Positions 10,759 through 21,608 are shown, counted from the first letter of the stretch. The stretch is 45,087 nucleotides of DNA from Halomonas sp. 707D7 (GCF_024158715.1 NZ_JAMZBC010000007.1:1-45087), one strand, 5' to 3'. Notes: generated by a model from the letters alone, not told the origin. Numbers and translations: made by a program.

Positions 10759-11922
10759 ATGGCAGACGAGAATCCGCTAGATCATCAGCATGACACTCCT
10801 CGCAAGGTCAGCACCCGCGAGCTCTTTCGTCACAACCGGGTCAGGGCGATCGCCGGTATCGCCGCAATCGGAGTGGTCTGGGCCATCATGGCGCAGTCCA
10901 ATGCCAACACCCATCGCGAGCGCGTCGATTCGTTGCAAGCTGATCTGGCCGCCGCCGAGCAGCAGAATCAGCGCCTGAGTCAGCGTGTAAGCGAGTACGA
11001 ACAGGCCGAGACGGACCTGGCAGCGATGCGTGAAGAGATCGCTTCGCTCGAGGAGCAGCAGAGTCAGGCACAGTCGGGTCTCGAGGAGGTTCAGCAGGAG
11101 GTTGGCTCGGTCCAGTCGCGGCTCGAGGAGCTCCAAAGTCAGCGCGACTCGCTCCAGCAGGAAGTGGATGCGCTGGAAGAAGAGCTCGAAAATGCTCAGA
11201 GCAGCATGCAGTCGTTGCGCGACGAGCGTGACGAAGCGGTCAGCGCTCGCGACGAGGCCCAATCGTCGCTCGACGAGCTCGAACAGGCCCGCGAAAGCGC
11301 CGAAGAGGCGCGCCAGGAAGCAGAAACCGCGCGTCAACAGGCCGAGGAGCAGCGCCAGCAGGCCCTCGACGAGCAGAACCAGGCGCAGGAAGAGCTCGAG
11401 GCGCTCGAGTCTCAGGTCGAGGAGGCCAATGAGCGCCTGAGCGCCCTTCAGGAGCAAGTCGACAGCGCCGAGCAGGAGCTCGAGCAGCTTCAGAGCCAGC
11501 GCGACAGCATCAGCAGCGAACGCGACGATCTTCAGAGCGAGATCGACGCGCTCGGCGAGCAGCGCGAGGAGCAGGAGCAGAGCCTGACCCAGGTGCGCGG
11601 CGAGACCGACGACCTGATGGTGGCGCTCGATATCGGCCGCGAGGAACTGGCAAGCGTCGAAAGCGATATCGAGACCCGCGAAGCGCAGCTCGAGCGCCTG
11701 GAGAACCAGCTGCGCGACTGGCGCAGCGAGCTCTCGGCGCTGGATGACCGCCTGGGCGAAGTCGACGACGTGGCCGAGGACGACGTGCCCGATCTTTCCG
11801 GCAGCGCCTCTTCCGCCCAGGGCCAGGGCGGTTCAGCGTCACAGGAGCCGGCGCAGCAGGACGAAGCGCAGCAGAACCAGGACGCCGGCGACGACGAGCA
11901 GCAGGGCCAGGGCAACAACTGA
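10759..11922 (+). CDS. membrane-anchored long coiled-coil protein of unknown function
   Basis: I do not recognise a named family. The 387-residue protein has a short polar N-terminus with Arg/Lys before the membrane (STRELFRHNRVR), one transmembrane helix at about residues 30-45 (AIAGIAAIGVVWAIMA), then a nearly unbroken coiled coil from about 50 to 330. The coil is rich in Glu, Gln, Ala, Leu and Ser with many QSQRDSL / LEELQ heptad-like repeats. The tail (about 335-387) is disordered, Asp/Gln/Gly-rich and acidic. With basic residues on the N-terminal side, the coil probably lies in the periplasm. It is monocistronic, with CAGGGA before the ATG and a strong terminator after. A spacer or scaffold role in the envelope is only a guess. 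Confidence 0.8.
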   Translation: MADENPLDHQHDTPRKVSTRELFRHNRVRAIAGIAAIGVVWAIMAQSNANTHRERVDSLQADLAAAEQQNQRLSQRVSEYEQAETDLAAMREEIASLEEQQSQAQSGLEEVQQEVGSVQSRLEELQSQRDSLQQEVDALEEELENAQSSMQSLRDERDEAVSARDEAQSSLDELEQARESAEEARQEAETARQQAEEQRQQALDEQNQAQEELEALESQVEEANERLSALQEQVDSAEQELEQLQSQRDSISSERDDLQSEIDALGEQREEQEQSLTQVRGETDDLMVALDIGREELASVESDIETREAQLERLENQLRDWRSELSALDDRLGEVDDVAEDDVPDLSGSASSAQGQGGSASQEPAQQDEAQQNQDAGDDEQQGQGNN

Positions 11923-11937
11923 GCCTTCAGATAGTAC

Positions 11938-11969
11938 GCGGGTACGGCCAGGGCCGTACCCGCTTTTTT
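11938..11969 (+). terminator. intrinsic terminator after the coiled-coil gene
   Basis: An 11-bp stem (GCGGGTACGGC / GCCGTACCCGC), CAGG loop, six-T run, 15 bases after the stop. Confidence 0.93.
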
Positions 11970-12038
11970 ATGCGCCGAGTTTATGAACGCCGCCTCAGCG
12001 CGTATGATCTAGCCAATTCAACGTTCAAGGAGCGCCCG

Positions 12039-12839
12039 ATGGAAGGGATCAAGCATATCGTCGCCGTCGCATCCGGCAAGGGGGGCGTCGGCAAGTCCAC
12101 CGTCACCGTCAACCTGGCGCTGGCGCTGTCCGCCCAGGGGTATCGTGTCGGCGTGCTGGATGCGGACATCTACGGGCCGAGCCAGGCGCAGATGCTCGGC
12201 GTTGCGGAGGGGACGCGCCCGCAGACCGTGGGCGAGAACACCTTTCTGCCGCTCGAGGCTCACGGGCTCCAGGCGATGTCGATGGCGTTTCTGGTCAACA
12301 GTCGGGATGCGCTGGTGTGGCGCGGTCCGATGGTGGTCGGTGCCTTCCAGCAGATGCTCAACCAGACGAAGTGGGACGATCTCGACTTCCTGTTGATCGA
12401 CATGCCCCCGGGTACCGGCGACATCCAGCTGACACTTGCTCAGAAGGTGCCGGTCTCCGGCGCGGTGGTGGTCACCACGCCGCAGGACATTGCGCTGCTC
12501 GACGCACGCAAGGGCATCGAGATGTTCCGCAAGGTAAAGGTGCCGGTGGTCGGTGTGATCGAGAACATGAGCCTCTACACCTGCGAGAAGTGCGGCCACG
12601 AAGCCGCTATTTTCGGCGCCGGTGGAGGCGAACGCATCGCCGATGAGTATAATACCGCGCTGCTCGGTCGCCTGCCGCTGACCCTCGACATTCGCGAGCT
12701 GGCCGACTCCGGCACGCCCAGCGTGATCGCCAAGCCCGACAGCTCCGAGAGCCAGGCCTTTGCCGACATCGCCCGCCAGGTGGCCCAGGCGGTGATGGGG
12801 ACGCAGCAGAGCGGCCCCACGATTTCCTTTAGTGAGTGA
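12039..12839 (+). CDS. apbC: iron-sulfur cluster carrier protein ApbC (Mrp family P-loop ATPase)
   Basis: A 266-residue MinD/Mrp-type ATPase. The deviant Walker A is GKGGVGKST (residues 13-21), and [17 protein letters not shown] is the Mrp signature. The paired cysteines C182 and C185 (YTCEKCGHE) bridge a [4Fe-4S] cluster between two subunits for delivery to apo-proteins. Unlike E. coli Mrp it has no N-terminal MIP18 (DUF59) domain; short forms like this are common. I chose ATG 12039 because AAGGAG sits six bases upstream; an in-frame ATG at 11970 lies against the upstream terminator. TATGAT at 12003-12008 could be the -10 box. dcd begins 11 bases after the stop. Confidence 0.93.
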   Translation: MEGIKHIVAVASGKGGVGKSTVTVNLALALSAQGYRVGVLDADIYGPSQAQMLGVAEGTRPQTVGENTFLPLEAHGLQAMSMAFLVNSRDALVWRGPMVVGAFQQMLNQTKWDDLDFLLIDMPPGTGDIQLTLAQKVPVSGAVVVTTPQDIALLDARKGIEMFRKVKVPVVGVIENMSLYTCEKCGHEAAIFGAGGGERIADEYNTALLGRLPLTLDIRELADSGTPSVIAKPDSSESQAFADIARQVAQAVMGTQQSGPTISFSE

Positions 12840-12850
12840 TTAGTCAACCC

Positions 12851-13417
12851 ATGAGTATTCAGCCAGATAAGTGGATTCGCCGCATGGCGCAAGAGCGCGC
12901 CATGATCGAACCCTTCGAGCCCGGCCAGGTACGTCACGTCGACGACCAGCGGGTGATTTCCTACGGCACCTCGAGCTATGGCTACGACGTGCGCTGCTCG
13001 GACGAGTTCAAGGTCTTCACCAACATCCACTCGGCGATCGTCGATCCCAAGGCGTTCGACGAGAAGAGCTTCGTCGACGTGAAGGGCGATGTCTGCATCA
13101 TTCCGCCCAACTCCTTTGCGCTGGCGCGCACCGTCGAGTACTTTCGCATTCCGCGCAACGTGCTGACCATCTGCCTTGGCAAGTCCACCTACGCGCGCTG
13201 CGGCATCATCGTCAACGTCACGCCCCTCGAGCCCGAGTGGGAAGGCCACGTGACGCTGGAGTTCTCCAATACCACCAACCTTCCGGCCAAGATCTACGCC
13301 CACGAAGGCGTGGCGCAGATGCTGTTTCTGACCGCCGACGAGGAGTGCGAAACCTCCTACAAGGATCGCGGCGGCAAGTACATGGGCCAGCGTGGCGTGA
13401 CGCTCCCACGCACCTGA
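12851..13417 (+). CDS. dcd: dCTP deaminase
   Basis: A 188-residue homotrimeric enzyme that converts dCTP to dUTP, the main dTMP source in Gram-negative bacteria. The family motifs are complete: SSYGYDVR (41-48), [10 protein letters not shown] (110-119, with the catalytic-site Ser and Arg) and [10 protein letters not shown], whose Glu137 is the general base. The start is ATG 12851 ([11 protein letters not shown], as in E. coli-type Dcd); GTG 12836, which would overlap apbC, is an in-frame alternative. The apbC-dcd order is the same as in Pseudomonas, and the two are probably co-transcribed. A bidirectional terminator follows. Confidence 0.96.
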   Translation: MSIQPDKWIRRMAQERAMIEPFEPGQVRHVDDQRVISYGTSSYGYDVRCSDEFKVFTNIHSAIVDPKAFDEKSFVDVKGDVCIIPPNSFALARTVEYFRIPRNVLTICLGKSTYARCGIIVNVTPLEPEWEGHVTLEFSNTTNLPAKIYAHEGVAQMLFLTADEECETSYKDRGGKYMGQRGVTLPRT

Positions 13418-13431
13418 GCGCTATCGAAGCC

Positions 13432-13464
13432 AAAAAAAGCGCGCCTTACAAGGCGCGCTTTTTT
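13432..13464. terminator. bidirectional terminator between dcd and purN
   Basis: AGCGCGCCT / AGGCGCGCT stem with TACA loop, flanked by seven A on one side and six T on the other, so it can work for dcd (plus) and purN (minus). Confidence 0.93.
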
Positions 13465-13493
13465 CGTTGGTTCCTGCCGGTCCGAGGCGACCG

Positions 13494-14217
13494 TCAGGGC
13501 TCCTCGTCGAGCTCCTCGGCGGCATCGTCGTGAGAAAGACGCATGCCGTGGGGCGGCAGGGGCTGGCCATCGATGGTCACGGCATCGTTGGCGTACTGAA
13601 GCCGACCCTGCAGGAACCACTGCACGGCGATGGGGAAGATCAGGTGCTCGCGGGCGTGGACCTTCTCCTTGAGGCTCTCGACGCTGTCCTCCGGGGTGAC
13701 CCGGCACTCGGCCTGGAGCACGACCGGGCCGCCATCGAGTTCCTCGGTGACGAAGTGCACGCTGCAGCCGTGGACATCGACGCCGTCGGCCAGCGCCCGG
13801 GCGTGGGTGTCGAGCCCTTGGTAGGCGGGCAGCAGCGACGGGTGGATGTTGAGCATCCGGCCCATGAAGCGCTGCACGAAGCGTGGCGTCAGGATGCGCA
13901 TGAAGCCTGCCAGCACGATCAAGTCCGGCTCGTGGCGCTCGATCACCTTGATCAGCGCGCCGTCGTAGGCCTCGCGGCTGTCGTACTCGCGGTGGGGCAG
14001 GGCGACCGCCTCGATGCCCGCCTCATGGGCGCGCTTGAGCCCGTAAGCGCCGGGCTCGTTGGAAATGACCGCCTTGATCTCGCCGCCGAGGCGGTCATGG
14101 GTCTGGGCCTCGATCAGCGCGGCGAGGTTGCTGCCGCTGCCGGAAATCAGCACCACGATGCGGCGCTGGTCGATCGGCGCCGGCGTCATGTCGGTCAGCG
14201 TGTCGCTGGCGTAGTCG

Positions 14218-14228
<11 letters not shown>
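13494..14228 (-). CDS. purN: phosphoribosylglycinamide formyltransferase (GART, 10-formyl-THF type)
   Basis: PurN transfers a formyl group from 10-formyltetrahydrofolate to GAR, the third step of purine synthesis. Motifs: [15 protein letters not shown] at the N-terminus, the catalytic Asn-His-Asp set in [18 protein letters not shown] and [13 protein letters not shown] use GTG 14228, which overlaps the purM end by 11 bases and has GGAG upstream inside purM, giving 244 residues. ATG 14189 (231 residues, [10 protein letters not shown]) is the alternative but has no ribosome-binding site. The C-terminus is an acidic extension ([12 protein letters not shown]). It is translationally coupled to purM. 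Confidence 0.93.
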
Positions 14229-15291
<1,063 letters not shown>

Positions 15292-15363
15292 GACAGGTCC
15301 TGTAGAGCCTATAGCGAAACGGGGTGGGGAGGCCGCGCGGCCGGTGCCGGCCGTTGATACGGC

Positions 15364-15372
15364 GGATTGTAC
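15364..15372 (-). promoter_or_regulatory. extended -10 promoter of purMN
   Basis: On the minus strand TGGTACAAT: a TACAAT -10 box (5 of 6) with an upstream TGN, about 75 bases before the purM start. No good -35 box is present, which is normal for extended -10 promoters. I see no PurR-type box (ACGCAAACGTTTGCGT). Confidence 0.5.
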
Positions 15373-15475
15373 CATTTGACGAGGGAAGCCGCATCGACGT
15401 GTCGCCATATCTCGCAAGACAGGTTACCTTCGGGATACCATGCGCCATGACCCTTGACGACCTTGGATGACCCGT

Positions 15476-16588
15476 ATGCGCAACTCTTGGTGGGGTGTAG
15501 TGTTTCTGGTCCTGCTGGTGGGCTTCGTCTACCTGCTGGAGTCGATTCTCATGCCCTTCATCGCCGGCATGATACTGGCGTATCTCGCGGATCCACTGGC
15601 CAATCGCTTTCAGGGGTGGGGCATGAAGCGCCCCGTCGCGGTCTGCAGCGTCTTCCTGGTACTGACACTGCTGCTTACCGTGGCGCTTTTGATCCTGATT
15701 CCGTTGATCGTCTCCCAGATCAAGCAGCTCGGCGAGGCGCTGCCGGGCATCTTCACCTGGGTCGAGAATCGCCTGGCACCGCAGGTGCTCGACTGGACCG
15801 GCTACGACGTGCGCTCGGAACTCGGCAACCTTCAGGCCACGCTCGCCGAGAACTGGCGCGACGCCGGCGGGTATCTCGCCCAGGCGCTCGGGCAGATAGG
15901 CCGCTCTGGGGCGGCGTTTGCCACCTGGATCACCTACGTGGCGTTGATTCCCGTGGTCACCTTCTACCTGCTGCTCGACTGGGATCGGCTGCTGGCCAAT
16001 ATCGTCGGCCTGGTGCCGCGCCATTGGCTTGCGGACACCGCGCGCCTGGCCCGGCGCTGCGACGAGGTGCTGGCCGCCTTCCTGCGTGGGCAGCTGTTGG
16101 TCATGCTGTGCCTGGGGGTGATCTACGCGGTGGGGCTTACCGTGATCGGGCTCAACTTCGGGCTGCTGATCGGGGTGGTCTCGGGGCTGGTCAGCATCGT
16201 GCCGTTTCTGGGCTTCATCGTGGGGCTCGGCGTTGCCCTGGTCGTGGCCTTCTTCCAGTTCGAGAGCTGGTGGGGGCTGGTCGGGGTGCTGGCCGTGTTC
16301 AGTGTCGGGCAAGTAGCGGAAAGCGTTGTATTACAACCAAAATTGTTAGGTGATAAGATCGGTCTTCATCCGGTGGCGGTGATCTTTGCAGTGCTCGCCG
16401 GGGGCAGCCTGTTCGGCTTGACCGGCGTGCTGCTGGCACTGCCCGCCGCGGCGGTCATCATGGTGCTGCTGCGCGAGGTGATCGAGCGCTACAAGAAAAG
16501 CGAGCTCTACGCGGGGGTGGAGCGGCCGATGGACGGCCCGGCACTTCCTCACCGGCTCGATCATGACACGGACAGGGAGATTCCATGA
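15476..16588 (+). CDS. perM: PerM / AI-2E transporter family membrane protein
   Basis: A 370-residue protein with about eight transmembrane helices, in the family once called UPF0118. The central polar part (residues about 80-130) and LIPVVTFYLLLDWDRL are typical, as is the C-terminal SVVLQPKLLGDKIGLHP motif. Some members export autoinducer-2 or act as Na+/H+ antiporters; the function of the gammaproteobacterial PerM is not settled. I use ATG 15476 (MRNSWWG), which has GGA eight bases upstream; ATG 15467 is equally in frame. The last 4 bases overlap the hda start (ATGA). perM-hda opposite purMN is a conserved layout. Confidence 0.88.
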   Translation: MRNSWWGVVFLVLLVGFVYLLESILMPFIAGMILAYLADPLANRFQGWGMKRPVAVCSVFLVLTLLLTVALLILIPLIVSQIKQLGEALPGIFTWVENRLAPQVLDWTGYDVRSELGNLQATLAENWRDAGGYLAQALGQIGRSGAAFATWITYVALIPVVTFYLLLDWDRLLANIVGLVPRHWLADTARLARRCDEVLAAFLRGQLLVMLCLGVIYAVGLTVIGLNFGLLIGVVSGLVSIVPFLGFIVGLGVALVVAFFQFESWWGLVGVLAVFSVGQVAESVVLQPKLLGDKIGLHPVAVIFAVLAGGSLFGLTGVLLALPAAAVIMVLLREVIERYKKSELYAGVERPMDGPALPHRLDHDTDREIP

Positions 16589-17289
16589 GCAGAGTACCGG
16601 CCCAGCTGCCGCTCGGCGTCGGCTTGCGTGACGATGCCACCTTCGGCAACTACTTCGCCTCGCGGGAGAACGCGTCGCTGTTGACGTCGCTGACTCGCCA
16701 GCTGGCGCCGGCCTCGGAGCCGTTCATCTATCTCTGGGGGGCACCGAAGAGCGGGCGCAGCCACCTCTTGCAGGCGGCCTGCCACGCGGCCTCGGATGCC
16801 GACAAGCGCTCGCTCTATCTGCCGCTTGCGGATCTAGGCCACTTCCCGCCGCTGATGCTCGAGGACATCGAGCGCCTCGATCTGGTCGCCATCGACGATC
16901 TTGAGTACGTGGTGGGCCGCAAGCGCTGGGAAGAGGCGCTGTTTCACGCCTTCAACCGGCTGCGCGATGCGGGCAAGGGACTGATCGTCTCGGCCAGTGC
17001 CCCGCCGCGCCAGTTGAACGTCGCGCTGTCGGATCTGGCCTCGCGGTTGAGCTGGGGGGTCACCTACCACCTGCATCCGCTGGACGATGCCGACCGGCTC
17101 GAGGCGCTCAAGCTGCGCGCCCGGGTGCGCGGCATGGAGCTTCCCGACGATGTCGCCCGCTACATCCTTCACCGCGGCCCGCGAGAGCTCGGCGAGCTGT
17201 GTCGGGCGCTGGATACCCTGGATCAGGCCTCGCTCTCCGCCAAGCGCAAGCTCACCATTCCCTTCGTCAAGTCGGCGCTCGCCTGGTAG
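16585..17289 (+). CDS. hda: DnaA regulatory inactivator Hda
   Basis: A 234-residue AAA+ protein like DnaA domain III. With the DNA-loaded beta clamp, Hda stimulates DnaA-ATP hydrolysis and prevents re-initiation of replication. The N-terminal clamp-binding motif is QLPLGV (residues 7-12). The P-loop is GAPKSGRSHLL with Arg in place of the usual Lys, as in E. coli Hda. Walker B is LVAIDDLEYV, and sensor I is in GLIVSASAPPRQL. It overlaps perM by 4 bases, so translation is coupled. It lacks the DnaA DNA-binding domain and is full length. Confidence 0.95.
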   Translation: MSRVPAQLPLGVGLRDDATFGNYFASRENASLLTSLTRQLAPASEPFIYLWGAPKSGRSHLLQAACHAASDADKRSLYLPLADLGHFPPLMLEDIERLDLVAIDDLEYVVGRKRWEEALFHAFNRLRDAGKGLIVSASAPPRQLNVALSDLASRLSWGVTYHLHPLDDADRLEALKLRARVRGMELPDDVARYILHRGPRELGELCRALDTLDQASLSAKRKLTIPFVKSALAW

Positions 17290-17395
17290 AGCGCCTTGCA
17301 CGTGGCGCCGTGTTGTCGTAAGCGGTATCGCCGACTAGGGTAATCAGGTAGCCGCGCCGCCGCGCGGAGATCGGTTCACTGAAAGGAGGCAGGCA

Positions 17396-18772
<1,377 letters not shown>

Positions 18773-18793
18773 GCCGCCCCGTAGCTGGACGGA

Positions 18794-19864
18794 TCAGCGC
18801 TGCTGCTTTTCCGTCTGGCCTTCACGAATGGTTTCCTCGGCTTCTTCGCGCTCTTCCTCGCTCGCCTGCGGCGTTTCCTGCTCGCTCCGCTCGGCGGGGC
18901 AGTAGCAGAACGATGCCAGGATCGGAAAATGGTCGGAGCCGATTTCCGCAAGGCGCTGCATGTCCACCAACGTGAAATGCTCGGTGACGAAGATGTGATC
19001 CAGCGGCCAGCGAAGCATGGGGTAGTGGGCGTGGAAGGTACTGAACATGCCGCGCCCGCGGCGCGGGTCGAGCATGCCGCCCACGCGGCAGAAGCGCCGC
19101 GTGGTCCGTGACCAGGCCACGTCGTTGAGATCCCCCGCCACCAGCGTCGGCGCCGGCTTCTCGTGAATCTCCTGGCCCACCCACAGGAGCTCGGCATCGC
19201 GCCATAGCGATTTGTCGCTCTCGCTCGGCGCCGGCGGGCGAGGGTGGACGGCGTAGAGGCGAATGCGCTCGCCGCTTTCGAGCGTCACGTAGGTGTGGAT
19301 CGACGGAATGTCTTCCTGGATCAACCACTTCACCTCGGTGTCCTCAAGGGCCAGGCGCGAGTAGAGGTGCATGCCGTAGAGGTTGTCCAGCGGCACCTTG
19401 ACGCTGTGGGAGTAGCTCTCGCCCAGCGCCTCGTCGAGCCGCGCCTGCCACCAGTCGTCCGACTCCAGGGTGATGACGATGTCGGGCTGATGCGCCTTTA
19501 TCGCCGCGATCAGCTTGTCGGACTGGCGGTTAGGGGTGAGCACGTTGGAGATCAGCAGCGTGACGACACGCGCCGACTCGGGCTCGCGGGCGGATTTCAC
19601 CTCCACCGGCCAGATCCTCGTCCACGGCAGGATGTAGACCACCTGGATGAGCAGGGTGATCAAGGACAGGATGCCGGCGCCGGCGCGCCAGGGCCCGGAG
19701 TCGAGCAGGACGAGCGCTGCCACCATGTTGGCGAGAGCGGCGAAGGCGAGCTGGACGCGCGGGAACTCGAAGCTTCGTACGAACCACCAGCGTAGATGAA
19801 TGCGAGCGATCAGAGTCGCGAGGAAAAGCAGCAGTGCGATGACGCCCACGAGTGGCCCGAGCAA
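18794..19864 (-). CDS. membrane-anchored endonuclease/exonuclease/phosphatase-fold protein
   Basis: A 356-residue protein: two or three N-terminal transmembrane helices (about residues 3-20, 37-55 and 62-80), then an EEP (DNase I-like) domain from about 95 to 320. EEP active-site segments are visible: SNVLTPN, VITLESD, YAVHPRPPAP, AGDLNDVAWS, DHIFVTEHF and GSDHFPIL. The last 30 residues are Glu/Gln-rich and charged. The catalytic domain should lie in the periplasm, but whether it cuts DNA, phosphodiesters or phospholipids is unknown. The start is TTG 19864, chosen because AAGGAGG sits six bases upstream; no nearby ATG fits. Confidence 0.88.
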   Translation of the reverse strand: MLGPLVGVIALLLFLATLIARIHLRWWFVRSFEFPRVQLAFAALANMVAALVLLDSGPWRAGAGILSLITLLIQVVYILPWTRIWPVEVKSAREPESARVVTLLISNVLTPNRQSDKLIAAIKAHQPDIVITLESDDWWQARLDEALGESYSHSVKVPLDNLYGMHLYSRLALEDTEVKWLIQEDIPSIHTYVTLESGERIRLYAVHPRPPAPSESDKSLWRDAELLWVGQEIHEKPAPTLVAGDLNDVAWSRTTRRFCRVGGMLDPRRGRGMFSTFHAHYPMLRWPLDHIFVTEHFTLVDMQRLAEIGSDHFPILASFCYCPAERSEQETPQASEEEREEAEETIREGQTEKQQR

Positions 19865-19991
19865 GATCTACCTCCTTAACATAGGCTATGACGTTATTGG
19901 GCTTAGCTTAGCTGGCTTGTGAAAGACGTGTCGATGTAAAAGAGAACTTTCTTTTCAAGGCCCTATAAAAAGCACGCGGTGAAAAAACACC

Positions 19992-20019
19992 TTGCATTTA
20001 TGACTCGAATACGTAGAAT
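19992..20019 (+). promoter_or_regulatory. probable promoter of the tRNA-Val pair
   Basis: TTGCAT (19992-19997), 16-base spacer, TAGAAT (20014-20019, 5 of 6 to consensus). A GC-rich discriminator (ACGCCTCGC) follows, as in stringently controlled stable-RNA promoters. The first tRNA begins 18 bases after the -10 box. Confidence 0.55.
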
Positions 20020-20037
20020 ACGCCTCGCACACAAAGC

Positions 20038-20114
20038 AGGACCATAGCTCAGTTGGTTAGAGCGCCACGTTGACATCGTGGAGGTCGGCGGTTCAAATCC
20101 GCCTGGTCCTACCA
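20038..20114 (+). tRNA. tRNA-Val (anticodon GAC), copy 1
   Basis: A 77-base cloverleaf. Acceptor AGGACCA / TGGTCCT, D arm GCTC...GAGC, anticodon stem CCACG / CGTGG with loop TTGACAT (anticodon GAC, reads GUC and GUU), T arm GGCGG-TTCAAAT-CCGCC, and an encoded ACCA end. Confidence 0.97.
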
Positions 20115-20133
20115 AGTCTTTGACGCGTGCCGA

Positions 20134-20210
20134 AGGACCATAGCTCAGTTGGTTAGAGCGCCACGTTGACATCGTGGAGGTCGGCGGTTCAAATCCGCCT
20201 GGTCCTACCA
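20134..20210 (+). tRNA. tRNA-Val (anticodon GAC), copy 2
   Basis: Identical over all 77 bases to the copy 96 bases upstream, including the encoded CCA. A 19-base spacer separates them. Both are probably cut from one transcript that ends at the hairpin at 20221. Confidence 0.97.
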
Positions 20211-20220
20211 GAATTCATGA

Positions 20221-20249
20221 ACGCCCCGCTCATCAGAGCGGGGCGTTTT
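20221..20249 (+). terminator. intrinsic terminator of the tRNA-Val operon
   Basis: An 11-bp stem (ACGCCCCGCTC / GAGCGGGGCGT) with ATCA tetraloop and a TTTT run, 10 bases after the second tRNA. Confidence 0.92.
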
Positions 20250-20279
20250 CGTTTGCCTCGATCCCGCTGGGTGCGCAGC

Positions 20280-20741
20280 TCAGGTTAGATCGGTCTGGCG
20301 CACGAAGGTCGCGACCAGTGCCTCGATACCCGTCTGATCTTCGGCGCTGAAGCGCGCGAGTTCGGGGCTGTCGATGTCCAGCACGCCCCATAGCCGATCG
20401 CCGCTCACCACCGGCACGACCAGCTCCGACCGGGAGGCCGCGTCGCAGGCGATGTGGTCCGCCACGGCGTGGACATCGTCCACCCGCTGGGTAGCGCGGC
20501 TGCGCGCCGCCGCCCCGCACACGCCCTTGCTGAAGGGGATGGGATTGCAGGCCGGATTGCCCTGAAAGGGGCCCAGGCTCAAGAGCTCGGGCTCGCGCTG
20601 CAGGTAGAACCCTACCCAGTTGAGCGCCGGCAGCGACTGCATGAGAAAGGCGCTGGTCTGGGCGGCGTTGACCAGCCAGTCGCGCGTGTCCAGCAGCGCT
20701 TCGAGCTGGCGGTTGAGCAGGGAATAGTCGACCGGTGCCAT
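20280..20741 (-). CDS. msrC: free methionine-(R)-sulfoxide reductase (GAF domain)
   Basis: A 153-residue single GAF-domain enzyme that reduces free L-methionine-(R)-sulfoxide, using cysteine chemistry recycled by thioredoxin. The three fRMsr cysteines are present at C65, C75 and C99, with exactly the spacing of E. coli Cys84, Cys94 and Cys118 (GNPAC, KGVCG, HIACD). QRVDDVHAV and SELVVPV also match. AAGGAGA precedes the ATG at 20741. It lies directly downstream of metNIQ on the same strand, behind a terminator-like hairpin. This suggests that imported oxidised methionine is repaired by it; the functional link is inferred. Confidence 0.93.
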   Translation of the reverse strand: MAPVDYSLLNRQLEALLDTRDWLVNAAQTSAFLMQSLPALNWVGFYLQREPELLSLGPFQGNPACNPIPFSKGVCGAAARSRATQRVDDVHAVADHIACDAASRSELVVPVVSGDRLWGVLDIDSPELARFSAEDQTGIEALVATFVRQTDLT

Positions 20742-20753
20742 GATGTCTCCTTG

Positions 20754-20784
20754 AAAAAGAACAGGCCGGCCCTGCGGCCGGCCT
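20754..20784 (-). terminator. terminator after metQ
   Basis: A 9-bp stem (AGGCCGGCC / GGCCGGCCT) with a 4-base loop. On the minus strand it runs into GTTCTTTTTC. It separates metNIQ from msrC, with possible readthrough; the T run overlaps the msrC leader. Confidence 0.7.
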
Positions 20785-20813
20785 GAGTGATGCCTGGTGG
20801 GTGAAGGGCGGGT

Positions 20814-21608
20814 TTACTCGACCCAGCCCGGCACGGCGCCACCTTGGAAGAGCTCCTCGGCCTTCTCGATCACTTCGTCGCGCTGGTAGGCGTCGACGAG
20901 CTGGCGAATCTCCTCGCGCTCCTCGTCGCCGCTGCGCACGGCGATCAGGTTGACGTAGGGGGATTCGGGGCCTTCGCGTACCAGGGCGTCGTCGAGGCTC
21001 AGTCCCGCCGGCTGGGCGAAGGTGTTGTTGATGAACGCCATGTCCACGTCTGGCAGCACGCGCGGCAGCTGGGCGGCTTCGATCTCGCGGAAACGGAAGT
21101 TCCTGGGGTTCTCGGCGATGTCGATCGGTGTCGCTTCCAGGTTGTCCGGGTCGTTCAGGGTGATCAGGCCCTGGTTGTGCATCAGGATCAGCGAGCGCCC
21201 TTCGTTGGTCGGGTCGTTGGGCAGGGCGATCTGCGCGCCGTCCGGCAGCGCCTCGAGGCTGTCATGCTTTTCCGAGTAGGCGCCGATCGGGTACACGAAG
21301 GTGTAGCCGGCGGCCACCAGGTCGTAGCCGCGGTCGCTGTTCATGGTTTCGAGATAGGGGGCGTGCTGGTAGGCGTTGGCATCCAGGCTGCCGTCGGCGA
21401 GCGCCGCGTTCGGGGTCACGTAGTCGGTGAACTCGACGATCTCGACATCGAGGTCGTACTCCTGCTTGGCGATGCGCGCGGCCACTTCCATGACCTCGCT
21501 CTCGGGGCCCGCGACGGTGCCGATCTTGATGCTGCGGGCTTCCTGGGCGTGGGCCACGCTGATGGCCAGGGCGAGGGCGGTCAGGCCGCCGAGAAGCTGT
21601 TTCTGCAT
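20814..21608 (-). CDS. metQ: D/L-methionine ABC transporter substrate-binding protein
   Basis: A 264-residue NlpA/MetQ-family protein that delivers methionine to MetNI. The start is ATG 21608 with AGGAGAG upstream. A cleavable signal peptide is visible (MQKQLLGGLTALALAISVAHA, then QEARS). There is no lipobox cysteine, so unlike E. coli MetQ it is predicted to be soluble in the periplasm. Family segments: SIKIGTVAGPESEVMEVAA, DYVTPNAALADGSLDANAYQ (which contacts ligand), LPNDPTNEGRSLILM and VDMAFINNTFA. It is the third gene of metN-metI-metQ, after metI with a 107-base gap. The mature protein is acidic. Confidence 0.95.
   Translation of the reverse strand: MQKQLLGGLTALALAISVAHAQEARSIKIGTVAGPESEVMEVAARIAKQEYDLDVEIVEFTDYVTPNAALADGSLDANAYQHAPYLETMNSDRGYDLVAAGYTFVYPIGAYSEKHDSLEALPDGAQIALPNDPTNEGRSLILMHNQGLITLNDPDNLEATPIDIAENPRNFRFREIEAAQLPRVLPDVDMAFINNTFAQPAGLSLDDALVREGPESPYVNLIAVRSGDEEREEIRQLVDAYQRDEVIEKAEELFQGGAVPGWVE

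Noticed and set aside
11970-12038. N-terminal extension of ApbC from ATG 11970
   Set aside because: It begins at the end of the previous terminator, has no ribosome-binding site and no similarity to the MIP18 domain of longer Mrp proteins.
19963-20172. Minus-strand frame across the tRNA-Val genes (contains GFEPPTSTMSTWRSNQLSYG)
   Set aside because: This is the well-known spurious translation of antisense tRNA; the repeated peptide simply mirrors the two tRNA copies.
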